A DNA stretch of 64,000 bases from Phoebastria nigripes (Eukaryota; Chordata; Aves; Procellariiformes; Diomedeidae), in NCBI GenBank assembly GCA_035582835.1, contig JAYKAV010002497.1, forward strand, positions 896,578 through 960,577, written 5' to 3'. The position numbers and the translations under genes are program-made. The notes below the pieces were generated by a model that did no database searches, was not told the DNA's origin, and saw only the letters and a program-made list of their open reading frames with translations. Numbering within the stretch: the first letter of the stretch is position 1; the number at the start of each line of letters is the position of its first letter. Of the stretch, positions 23,786 through 36,600 are shown piece by piece.

Positions 23786-26700
23786 GGGAATATTATTAAA
23801 AATTTTACTAGAAAAATAGTAAGGTCTATAACTCCAACACAGAAATAAATAAATTGAAGAGTTAGTGATCTTACAATGTCTTCTGTATGCTTTCATTTTC
23901 TTAAAATTTAATGTAAAATTCCACAAATGATGAAAAATTATACAGGGATTAAAAAGAAAAAAACTAAAAGAAGTTGAGAGTTTCTGGGAGCTGAGTTCTT
24001 AAAATGCCTTTGCGTGACACTTAAGGAGCTAATTTAAGAGAAGGAAAAGAAGTATCTTGATCTATACCTACAGGAGATATTAAAAGGGTTTTCAATCAGA
24101 CATCAGACAAAGCCTCAAGGAACTGCAGTGACTGAAAGTTGGAGTTAGGCGAATTCCTATGTGAATGCACGTAGGAAGATATCTGCATTCTTAACTGTAT
24201 AGTTCGTCTATAGACCAGTTTACCCAGGGAAATTGGTAATGACTCTTTGAAATCTTTAAATAGGCAGAGGATGGCTTTCTAAAACATACGCCTCATTTCA
24301 AGCACAGTTTATTGGGCTGAACACATCTACTTATGATTTTACTTCCACTATAAGACTTTCTAGATGAAACACTATAAATGATGTTATGTTGAAAGTAAAA
24401 ATTGAAAATCTTTGTGCTTAAAACATTGTTCTGTAGTGATATTATGTAATACTTATCCAATAGGTTTGATTTTACGTATCTTTGTGTACTTCTTTCTTAG
24501 CCTCCACACTGCATCAACATTAATAAATGCATTATTATTATTTATACATTTTATGTATATACTAAAAGATTCTATAAAAATAAGAAAAAGAAAAGGTTAT
24601 TGTTCCCAAGTCAACCACTTACAACCACTCAAAATCAGCTGTGTAAGCAACATCAGTTCCCTTGTGCACATGCATAATAATCTTTAAGTGCATTATCACA
24701 CTGTTTTTCCAGCTGGAAGTTATTCTCTCCTTCAGTGTACTGAAGGGATGATGTCCAATTTATAAGCAAATACTCAGTGTTTTACCTTATATCTCCAAAT
24801 GCCTAGTGGTAGATTTGTGAGGAATGAATCAGAGTGAATGTCTACAATCACCTTCAAAAATCAGAGCATATGCTAGAAGATCATGGTGAGAGATTTTATA
24901 TGCTCATTGATTTTANTTCTGAAGTAGTTCGCTTCCTATATAACAGTCATTTTGGTAAGATGCAGAAGTGACTGAAACTGTATCATGTGATGATCAACAA
25001 TTAATGTCCATCAAGAACTAATAAAGAAATAGACGGTTCTATTGCTGTAGATATGCAGAGCTAGGCACATTAAGAGAAATTTAATTATGAGATGAGAACA
25101 TCCTTTACATATAAGTCCATAATTAGTTAACAGCATACACATATAATTGTACAGGTTTTCACAATGATGCTTTGTTTATGCTCATCCCTTATTATTTGTT
25201 TAAATAACTTTTTTTTTCAGTGTGTGCATTATATAAACTCCATATTAGGAATTCTCTAAGCACGTGTTTATCCATCAGCCCAAAATAGCTCTTTTGAGTC
25301 TGTTCAGGTAAATATGCAACTAGGAAGTTTACAGACACTAAATTTAACCAATCAAAGAACTGGCTGAGTGGGGAATTAAAACATGAAATATTGACCTGAC
25401 AGAGTACTGTGATACTTCGTGAGCTTTTAAAGAGCGTTGTGTTAAGGTCCACGAAGAGAATTTTCAGTTTACGAGTCAATATCTTGATAGGCAGTAAAAC
25501 CTCTACCACATTCAAATGCCTGCCTAAATCATATGGAGCCAAGAGACAATACAGATGCTGTTAACACAATTTTTTTTAAAGCCCTATGTGGATAATTGTA
25601 AGTCTGCAATCACTGACCCACTGTATCCTCAGCATTCTCTTGGGTCTGTGCCTTGCTAGTTATACTGACCTGCCTCTCGTCACATTTCAGCTTTAAAATT
25701 TTGACTTATTATCCACTTCAAATCTTAGAAATTATTCTATTTGCTCTGTATTTATTGTTTATATACTACATACATAGAGACAAACTCTCAAAATGGCAAA
25801 ACAATATTTCCTTCCTATGCCACGAGTATAAGTTTGGGGAAATGAAGAAAAGGTGCCCTCTGCTAACCCTCATGATTATTTTGTTCTCAGCATCCTTTCC
25901 TTGCTAGACCACCAGTAAAATCACTAGGGATGCCATGCACAGCATGTACTGAACCCTGGGAATGGGCAGAGGGAGGTGTCTTCAGGTTTTCCAATATGTA
26001 TGTTAAAAACCAAAGCTCTGAGCTCATAGTTTGTGTGTCAGGTTTCAACCCTGGGATAAGATTTATGGCTGAGTAGTAAGACCTTGGAAATAAAGCAAAA
26101 AGTCATGAAAATCAAAAGACTTTTGTTGAAGGCCTAAGTAACTTTTTCAGTCTTTATTTGTGTGTGAAGAAACAAAGATGGCTTTTCTTGCCTCTCTCCT
26201 ACAAATCAATATTGATTAGTGGCGGTTTGAAGCAAAACATCTCATAAAAAGAGCCTTGACTGNCAAGATTGAAAAGTGAGGCCCAAATGTTGTTTCTGTG
26301 GAATGAGTCAGCAGTCATGGATGCTACTTCTAACACTTGCCTCCAGTTCCTCTCACTGTATCTGAGACCTGCCCGGAAGAGAAATCCAGTATGGATAGCT
26401 GAACAAAGTTCAGCCTTCTTGCTATCTGAAAGAGCTGGTAGTGCACTCTCCTTGGGAAAGATTATGCTGTAAAGCACTGTTAGGAGCCCTATATAAAGAA
26501 CAGAGCTACTGGTCAAACAGAGTTTTTTCTGTAAACTTTTGGGCATGGTATTTTGAAGAGACAGTAGCATGCTTCCCACTCTGTCCTTGCCTCATTTCAT
26601 TTTCCTTTTAAATTATCTAATATGCATGTATAACACAGGAGAAAAATGCCTTGTACTCCCCCGATCAGCCCCTACACTCCTCATGCTTGACAGCTGGGAC

Positions 26701-28229
26701 TTTTGCCTATAGTTATTTGGTTGTTGTTTAACACAGAGAAATATGGCAAGCTGCGTAAGTTGTTCTTAGCAACTGAGCTCCCCTGAAGGATTCAGACAGA
26801 AGCAGCATGGTCACAGACACTTATTATTATTTTTAACTTGTTAGCACATGTGCACTCACTAGGTTTATTTTTATTTTTAAGAAAATTAATCACTTGAAAT
26901 GTCTTCAGTGATGGCTGCTACCACAAAAACTCTCAGAGGTGCTGTCTCACCAGGCTCGGGGCTCTGTTCAGCACAAACATGAGTAGTCACATTATGACAA
27001 CTAAAAGTAAGTTGGAGGGAGGCAATCCACTTCTTGTCAGTATGTAAGATGGCTTGCAGGCCTTGGGGATTCAGCTGGGTGAAGATAGTCATCAGCTATG
27101 GGGCAGAGAATTTACTAAGAAGTGGCAGGAGCAGTCAGAGAGACGTATACAGTGGGAGAGGACGGAATCAAAAGGTGTTATTTGCAAAATGGGCTCAGCA
27201 AATAGTATTTGATTGCCCAGTTGTAATGGTTGCCCTCCCCCAATACCAAATGGCACTAAACTACCTTGGATATCCCTAGCTTATAAAATTTCTTGCCAGG
27301 TCAGATACAACTAAGTATAACCAAGCCTACCTCAGTGTCTTGCAGTTAATTAGAGTTTTGGCTTCTGACTCTTAAGCTTGCTTGCTTGTTCTGGACCCTA
27401 CAGAGAAGGAATGGAAGTTTGACCAGTTGTACATATGGTTGTTGGCTAAACACTTATTATTTAATGTCAGTTCTTATCTGATCATGCCAAAACAGAAATC
27501 TGCAGGAACAAACTTTTTGTTGACACCTAAGAGAAGGGAGAATTCCTTCATTCACATCTCAGTAGAGGAACATGTCTGACATCTTGTTGACAGAACAGTA
27601 GGGACAGGTTGCAAATGCTGTCGTAGGGTGAGGATGTACACATAGCTTGCAGTTATGCCAGTTTGGCACATTTCGTGTTTACCTTCAATTTAAACAAAGA
27701 TGCACAAAAATATGTTTTTAATCACTCTTTTAGAAATAAAATAATTGGCTTTCTGCCATTGGGTATTTTTTCTTTTTTTTGATCAATGACTGTCTGTCTG
27801 CAGTCATTCATATCTCTCTTACTCGATCTGCTTTTGCTGATGGAGTTGGATGCAGCTGTTATACACTTTATTAGTTACAAGCCTTCCTCCTCTCTAACTA
27901 AGGATTTTGGCTTAGCTCTTAGAGACTTCATAATGTCACTAGTGATCATGTTACTGAGTTTGATAATAATAAAAAATCATCCAGTGGATCCTACTGGCTT
28001 GAGAGCTCACTTTTATTAAAGTGGTTTGCATTATGAAAAATTATGCTGTAGAGAAATAATAGCCAATGGATAAAGCTGACCTTGATTTTCAAAATAAATG
28101 GGCAATACTGAATTTAATTGTTCCTTAATTCTCCTGAGCACTTATTCAATGCTTTTTGTCCACAGGCTTCAAGGAAGCAGGTAAAAATCATTAGCCTTTG
28201 TAAAATCAGAAAAACTTCGGGACCAACAT

Positions 28230-28320
28230 GGTTTGGCCAAGGTCATGAAATAAGCCACTAGTCAGAGCAAGTTAGCGACTGTAACCCTTCATGTTATCCG
28301 CTAAAGCATGCTTCCTCCTG
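28230..28320 (+). mobile_element. Possible MIR-type SINE fragment
   Basis: GGCCAAGGTCATGAAATAAG, then CAGAGCAAGTTAGCGACTGT, then AACCC and GCTAAAGCATGC follow the order of the MIR core and 3' part (CCAAGGTCACACAGCTAGTAA, GGCAGAGCCAGGATTCGAACCC). This is an old, weak match made from memory of the consensus. Confidence 0.35.
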
Positions 28321-30130
28321 GGCTAACTTTAATGTAGATTGAAAACCTGAACCCAGTTTAAGTGCTTTGTCATTGCCATTAAGGCTGCCTAAGTTTTCCC
28401 TTCAAAGATTTTTTCAGGATCTGAATTCCCTGCATGAGCTATGCATTAATATCTGTAACTGTAATCTATAACTTAATTGTATTTATTCTGTGGCAAAGTT
28501 TTGTAATTGCAGCTGCCACTTCTTATCTTCATCAGATAAAGGTTGCGTTACTCAGACATTGAACTGGAATACTGATTGATGGTTTTTAAATTAAAAGAAT
28601 CTATAGAAAGCAGTGTGAGTATTTTTTCTTCGATGCTTCTATGACAAGCACAATTTAGCTAAGAAAATGTATCTCCTTTAGCTTGTTCATGCTTGACCAT
28701 AAAAGCTGAAATGTCATTTTAATGCAGGGTCTCATCCATTAGAATAACATTTTAAAGAATCAATTTTGTCAAACAGAAATAGTCCTTTTACCTCATCTGG
28801 AGAACACTTTACAGGGATACTTTCAAATATCTTAGACCTCAAGTTTTCACATACCTGATAATTTGATGATGGAAAGATTTTTCTTAAAGTTCTAGAATCC
28901 AGATGAACAGAAAAAGTCATATCAGCTGTTGCAATTAGTGCACAATTTTGAATTCACTGTAGCCATTTAGAAAAAGATTAAAACCATTCTTGTGATAACC
29001 TTAAGGACCTAAAGCCACTGTCCCAGAAGGACTGTAAATTAGGTCCAGATATATTGATAAAAACCTACATTAATATTCTGCCTGTTTGTTTTCTTTCACT
29101 ATGTTGCCACCAGTGTAGAGCAGTTACAGAACTGTTATCCTAGTCCTAGGAAAATTCCTAGATAGGTGAGTGTATCTATTTCCTGAATGCTTTCTTTTTG
29201 CCATAAATCAGTTGTTCTGCTTCTGCTAGAAAAAATTACTAGCTCAGTAACCCAGAAGCAAAATCTTCTAGGTAACTGAATGCTATCATCCTGTGCTGTT
29301 GCATATCTCTTAGAACATAGGCATAAGTCTCTATTTCCTGTTGATTAAGTGATGCTCTGTGTTGTAAATCTCATAAATTTATTCCTCTCTCAGTGCTGTA
29401 CAGTTATTCTTTTCTGCCTGCATCTCCAGCTCCACAACAGCACTCCTGCTGTAGGAAAGGCTCTAGCTTCATTCTACCATATCCTATTCGAGAAATGAAG
29501 CCAGTGTTTAATTCTCCAATGCATCCTGGAACTTATTAGAAAATAATTTGTTGTAGTAACAGTGGCATTTAGATGTCTGTCTGTCCTTGTGGTGAACTTC
29601 TGGCTTTAAGTTGGCAGTTATTTGATAGAAATAGCATTTGAGATGGAAATTTATAGTCATCTTTAAAAAAATGTAATTTGAAAAATCCAAATATTGTCTG
29701 ATGTAGTTAAATGAATTGGTATACTCTGTGTTACTAAAATGCAAATGCAACATACTTGACATTGCAGGATGGCTCTTTAAGCATGTATATAATCAGTCAG
29801 TTTAAGAATCATTGGTGGTGGGCCAAGCAATATAACTCAGGACATATTGCTGAAGTTAAGATTTCTCCCAGACATCTGACAGGATAGGTTCTTAATAGCA
29901 GTGATACCATGTGGTTTCAGGAACTGGATACACATGCATGCAAAGCAGGGGGAAGGATCATTTATATCTGATTTATTGATGTTGCCAGTGGATGTCTGAA
30001 TTGAAATAGGGAATTGATAAGTATGGTAATTTCAGTTTTTGATAAAAACAACCAAGTACCTTTAATATAGAAAAAGATGATACAAATGAAAATAAAGTTT
30101 CTTAAAATGTGTATTTTAGAAGAAAATTTA

Positions 30131-30167
30131 TAGATGTAGATAGATATAGATATAGATATAGATATAA
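30131..30167 (+). repeat. TAGATA microsatellite
   Basis: About six TAGATA-type units, imperfect at the left end. Confidence 0.85.
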
Positions 30168-30482
30168 CAGAATGGCAGATTGTCTTTCACTAGAAGGGTA
30201 AAAGAAAAGAGAAAAAGAATTGAACTAGGTGATATCCAAATTGAAAAACTGAGGCCTAAATATAATCTCAGATTAGGAAAGGATTCCCCAGAAATTCAGA
30301 GTCATGATCATGACGATACATTTCTCTAGTTTATATGTGAAAATCAAGTTAACCAATTGATTTGGAGAGTTACTTTTAAGAAAGCATTTGAAAGTTACTT
30401 TTCCAAATTTCCATTAAAAGCTTCCTAGAAATGGTGAGAAGTATACCAGTGAGTTTTTTCATATACTAACTGGGTTTAATCT

Positions 30483-30624
30483 GGAAGGAAGGAAGGAAGG
30501 AAGGAGGGAAGGAAGGAAGGGAAAGGAAGGGAAAGGAAGGGAGAAAGGAAGGGAGAAAGGAAGGGAGAAAGGAAGGGAGAAAGAAAAGAGAGAAAGAAAA
30601 GAAAGAAAAGAAAGAAAGAAAGAA
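30483..30624 (+). repeat. 142-bp uninterrupted homopurine tract
   Basis: Only A and G over 142 bases. It begins as (GGAA)n, passes through GGGAAAGGAA decamers and four 12-bp units of the type AAGGGAGAAAGG, and ends as (GAAA)n. Such mirror-like purine tracts can form triplex (H-)DNA; whether this one does is unknown. Confidence 0.95.
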
Positions 30625-33600
30625 TCCTTATTGATGGATATAAAAGTATATTTTTATCTGTAATCCACTATATAATTAGTATAACAGCTTGCCTAGAATG
30701 TTGCCAAAAAGAACTTAAGAAAGCTGAATGAATAAGGCAGAACAACCATGTTTACCTCTGTCTTGCTAAAACCATTTCGTACTTAGTGCAAAAAAGTATC
30801 CCCTCTGGTCCCTAGAGATTTTTCCCACTTGCCCCTTTCAGACCGTATTTGAAGTTACAGTTATTAGTTGTTTGGCTTCACCTTGATTGTATGGGAATTT
30901 CCAGATGGTCTGAGGTTTGAGCAGAATAAAAACCAATATGGAAACAAGCATCTCCTTTTTATGAACGTAGACACAGGCTGTCAGGTGTGTGAAAGCAGTG
31001 CAAGTGAAGCGTCAGCTTTGGCCTCTGTGATAGCAACAATGGAAAAAGAGCTTGAGCTGTGAAGTAGTTCTTCAGTACCATTAGACTCCTTATGAGGAGT
31101 CTCCCTTCATGACAAAGTCCTGTGCTGAAATGAAATGTGTTACTTGTAAAAATGTAGATATCTGGGTAGTTTGTTCTAACTTGCCAAACATAAACAGAAG
31201 ACTTTGTAGTAAGCTATATATCTGTTAGAATGATGTTTATCATTGCCTTTGTTGCTAGTAAAAGACAACCCTGCCAGGGGAAAGAAAGTGTATTGGTTAT
31301 CAGGGTATTGTGCTCCATTGCTTCCCAGTTGAAAGATGAACTTTTTGGGGAGAGGACTGCTGCCTGAATTAGTTCCATTATCAAGAGATTGCAACTAAGC
31401 ATTTAAAGGTAGAAAAAAGAAGTCTGTTAGAACAATATTCAGCATGAGGGGAAAAAATAATCCCTTTTCCTCCTTGTGACTAATATAGCTACATCTTCAG
31501 CCAGCAGTCCTAAGGATTCAAATAGCACCATGTTGTAACAGTGACAGTGGCAAAGTACAACATGGTTGGAAGGTATATGAGCCCTACTAATGGACAGTTG
31601 TGAAATTGCTTTATGCCTGCCATTCATTGGAATATGCTCATTGCCTTTGAAGGCTGATTTGCTATCCGTGTTCAACAACATATCCTTCACTTGTGAGTAA
31701 AGGTTATATTACTGCGTGGCAATCAGAGAGATCTGAAGTTTCAAAGAAGACATCATATCATTATTATAACCTTTTATATAGTGTCTATTAAATGAACACT
31801 CATTAGACTGAGTCTCTAATGGGATGCTTTGAAAGTTCAGACTTACCAAAAGCAGCCCAAAACTGTTCCTCTTCTCCCCATTAATACATTTTTCATTAGT
31901 GTCTGACCATGCAGGCTGCTGAGTAATCTGCCTTTTATCTAGCCAGCACATCTACATAACTTTTTGCTTTCTGTCAGTGGATAGCATTGCGTTTTAATAG
32001 TTTTTGTATCAAGGTAGAGATCTCAGTACCTTGCAGAATCCCATTCAAGCACATTTGCAATGCAGACAGTAGATTGAATTTAGACATCTAATTACAACAA
32101 GTAAAAATATTTGCATTAATCTTAAACATGGAAATACCTACTTTTGAAATCCTCAGTGCAATTACAGGTAGGTTTGCTATCCTTTCAAGGAAAAAAAAGA
32201 ATGAAAAAAGTGTTATTTCAGCAAATACTTTCATTGCGAAGAGATCAAATTATCAGCAAATAAGCACCGAAATGACCCATGGTACAGATTTACAAGGCTG
32301 AATCTTGTAAAAATAAGGAGCACTTGCACCAGAAAGGAAAGGAATATGAAGAAAGTGAAATCTTCTTGCTTTGCCCAAGCTGTTTCATGAACACTTTTTT
32401 TTGTCCTATGGAATGCACATGGTGCACAACAGCACATAATGTGCTCCAAAAAAGTTGTAGTGAATCCAGGAAGAGCTTTACTTTACAAAGAAATACCTGT
32501 TATGATAAGTGCCCTTTTCTGTGGATACCTGTTACCTTTATTTTTTCTCTTGACTTACACAGACATTTTTAGGAGGAGGAATTACCAGGCAAGAGGAGGA
32601 GTCTGCCATCCTGTATTTAGGCACATGATCCAGTGTCTTGAGGTTTTATGCTTCAGAGATGAACTGTAGTGAACCCTTTGGTCAGCTCTGTTATTGAAAG
32701 CTGTATTTATTTTGCTATTGATAATTTTGTTGTGGTGGGGCTTTTTTAATTTTCATTGTGCAGGGGGGACTTAAAAGAAGAACAATGTTATTTTAATTGT
32801 GGATGTACTCTACATTTGCCTCCACTTCACTAAGATTTAGGCACTCCTGATTCAAATCTTTAGTGTCTGATGAGAGAATCTGATTAATCTGAACTGAAAA
32901 CCATTCACTTACTTCAGGGGAATATGTGACTGAGAAGTCAACTAGATGTTCCTGAAGTTACACAAGCTGGAGTGGAAAGTGCTGCATGACACTGGGCCAG
33001 CTTTTCAAAGCATTTATGTGGCTGAAGAGGGAAAAAGGCTCTCCTAAAAAAATCCACATGATGTTCAAGCAAATTAGGTACTTATTACCTGTTAATTTTA
33101 ACTAACAGTTAAGCACCCGGTAAGGTTTTTGAGTGACCTTCAGCAGTTTAAGTGCCTATCTGTTTCTTTGGTCACCAAAATACATTTGGAAATATAGTCA
33201 AAAATATATGCCATCATGCTGGGAGTTGGAAACAGAAATGGAATTTTGTGTAATGTGATACTTCAAATGTCTATAAGGCAGACTTGCTGCGTGAGAAAAA
33301 TACATTATAAAGGATTGTACAATATTTTGCAAAAAACTTTCTCTGAAATAATCCTGCGTATGTTTTTGGGAGATATTTGCCTTGTGTTCCATTGCACAAA
33401 AGATAACAAGGAAAGTTTCTAATGAAAATTTGGGGTTTTTTGATCCTTAAGGAGTTGGAACCAGACTGTTTGGAGACTATTTTGCTATGGAACTCTGATG
33501 TTCTACTTATGTTCTGTTTTGCTTGATAGGGAATGAGTCATCTGTTTCTGCATCATTTACGACAGTGTGAAATCTAGTTTGCAGTTCTTGTTTGTCTAGC

Positions 33601-36600
33601 TCCTAAGTCAGCCCCCGTGTCTGAGATATTGGTTGAAGCCGATCTCAGACGAAGTTGGTATGATGTGTTACTGCTGCAGAGTGTTTTGAAAGTCTGTTCT
33701 GTGCTTTCTGCTGTTTCTCAGGTATAATAGATCTAAAACTCACAAGTAATTTTTTCAGAATTCTTTCAGAGTAATCTGTGAGCAGCTCTTAGGAACTGAG
33801 AAAGTATCTGTGTTTATATCTGAAATAATAGAACATATGTGTTGGAATAAAGGAGTAGTGATGACTAGCTTTCTAGCTAGTGGTATTTTAGACCGTATGT
33901 TGCCCTTAAGGATTGTCCTGAGTAATTAAGTGTCTCTGATGAACACTGGTATCAGCGATACAGTGGAGAGGACTGACTGCATTACAGTGAACTACATTGT
34001 TGTACCTAAAAATGAGTGTTTGTAGGAGCTGCTTGGTAGTGTGTTTGAGTAAGTTCTTTGCTATGTTGCTGTAACACATATAAAACAGCGCTTTTCTCCC
34101 CTTTTCCTCTCCAAAAATAAACTTGGAAATGTCAGCATCAAGAATGGCAGCATGTTTCTTGACAGGATGAGTGAAAGATCACACAGTCATTTCACAGAAG
34201 TACTACTGAAATGTGTTAACTTCTTCTTGCATGCCCTTAACATGCCCAGCTGGAGAGAAGTGTTGGAAATTGTAATGGTTATGGATAATAAGCATCAGTG
34301 TCTTGGTAAGAAAAGATAAATTGAATCATGCTGATTTAGAATTAGAGAAGGGGAGCAATGAACTGCTGTGAGTCTTGTTGCACTTGATTGAATGTTAAAT
34401 TTCAGTGAGCTCGCCCCATATGCTATGGTTCTAAGCCTTAACATTATAATCGTGACTGCATTGATTATAAATACCTCCTTTTTGTAGTAAGTGCACTAAT
34501 TAGCACTTGAGAAAAATTCGGTGGGAACATCAGGACAGAGAGGGACCTTTCAGTTTAAGTGTAACTTCAAATTCCAGTACCATTTTGCATTAGCTCTTTC
34601 TTTGCCTTTTCTTGTATTTCAGCTCTGCACTTCTGTACTGTTGCTTTGTATAGCTGAAAGGGGAGGGGAAAGAAAGGCCAGCCAAACAGTTACAGGAAAG
34701 CTCTTAAAGTAATTCCACAATGTTGATGATAAAAGCATTTTTAAGAACTGCACATCTTTGCAGTTTACTGCTGATAATCATGTTCTGTACATTTCTGCAC
34801 ATGCACAAACAAGTTCTAAATGTTAGCTACTCTATAATGCTTATGCACCCATAACCAACTGCTCATGCTTCTGCTCCAATCTGGAACTGTCAAATAGCTG
34901 AACATTTAAATAAAATATTTTAAATTTGAAATGCTCTTGTCACAATATTGACCTTTTAATTTGCTCAGCATTAGAATAGTGTGGTACCATGAGATACATT
35001 GTCTCTTGTTATGTAAATAACTGTAGAGTCAATAACAACAGACTGTTTCCCATCCTTCTTTCCTCCCCTCCTTTAATAAGAATGTGGCCCTTGAAAGAGG
35101 AAATTTTATTCTGCCTTGATGGTGTAGAAACTTAATCTTCAGGCAGCCCTACTGAAGGGACTGGTGAAGAAGTGAAATGCCATTCTGCTTAAGTGTTCAG
35201 TGTGGATACTTATTATTAGCTATTAATATAGAGAAAGTAATGGTAATAAAACACACGGTACTGAAGAGACTCTACTTTTGTGTGCACTTTTGCTAGACAG
35301 GAGTAAATTACTTAAATAAACATTTGCTTTGAGGTTAAAAAAACTCCTTAAAATAGAAATAGCAGTACCACATAGGCAGTATTCCAAGACAAATGTGTTA
35401 CTAATAGAGGATGAAAGGATGAATAGCCATGAATCTGTTATGTGATTACAGATGAAATGATTGTCCAAAAAAGAATATAATACAATATGATACATACTAG
35501 GAAGTTTTATTAATGTTGTACTGGAGAACTCTTGCTTTTTACTGTCCACTTAAATTTAATATAGTAGAGTCAGCCAAATGATAGACATTGATGAAAGTGG
35601 ATGTATCTAGTGGAGCACATAATTCATGCCACGCCAGTAGACTGTTACCCTCTACTGCTCAGTCCCATAAGAGACTCTTTAGGAATCTAATGCACCTTCT
35701 TGTTATAAGGTATTTGCCATTCAGCCCGCTCATGCTTATTTTACAACAAAACCGTTACTTAGATCACACTAAGCAATTCTTGCCCATCTTTCATAGTTAG
35801 ACTGTTGCATAAATGTAGGCTGCAACCCTAACTCTTATTTCAATTCTGGTTTCCTTGGATTAGATCGTAAGAGTTGCTCTTAGTCCATGTGTTTCCATGG
35901 AGCATTTCAGTGGTGTGGACTGAAATGGGAACGCTGTGATCTTCTGGTGTTTTAAACAAAAGCCTCTAGGAATGAAAACAGTCGAGTTTATACACTGGAA
36001 TCAGCCTAGTGACTCTGATTCTGTTAGAACACTTATCTTACTGAGATACTAGGGGTAAAGAAAATCCAAGTGGCACAGACAAAATAGGGAATGGCTGTTT
36101 GGTATCTCTTGCAGTACAAGAATTAGGAGGAATTACATTATAATAGCAGGCAGCAGGTTCAAGCAAACAAAAAGAGGTGTTTTCTCAACAACTGACAGAG
36201 GCTGTTGTGTTTGTTAAAAAGTTTACATCGATCTCAAAAGTGACTGGAGAGTTTTATGAAAGAAAAATATAGTGAAAGCTATTAAATACAGAGATAACAT
36301 CTTCTGGCTTGAGCTACAGATCAGTAAAGGCTGGGAGAACATTGTGGTATAATGTTAGTCATATTATGTGGCAATCACAAAGGGTGGTGTTCTGCATACA
36401 TGGCACTACGGAATATATCTGAAGATGAAATGCTCTAGCAACATTAAAGGCATTTCACAAGATTAGTTAATACCATTCATTTCATAATATTAATTAATAT
36501 TAAAATACCTCTTTAAGTAATGGAATCTGGTTTAATTTGTGTTCTTTTGTGCCAGCAAAATATTTTGGTATCTATGAAAAAATCCTGGATTTCTAGAATA

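Noticed and set aside
23690..23926. Lysine-rich minus-strand ORF
   Set aside because: Translation of the 39-bp poly(T) run.
25192..25542. 116-codon minus-strand ORF
   Set aside because: Composition of random AT-rich DNA; no motif or family resemblance.
26199..26579. 126-codon minus-strand ORF with an N
   Set aside because: Not recognised, overlapped by a plus-strand ORF, and contains an unresolved base; no exon context.
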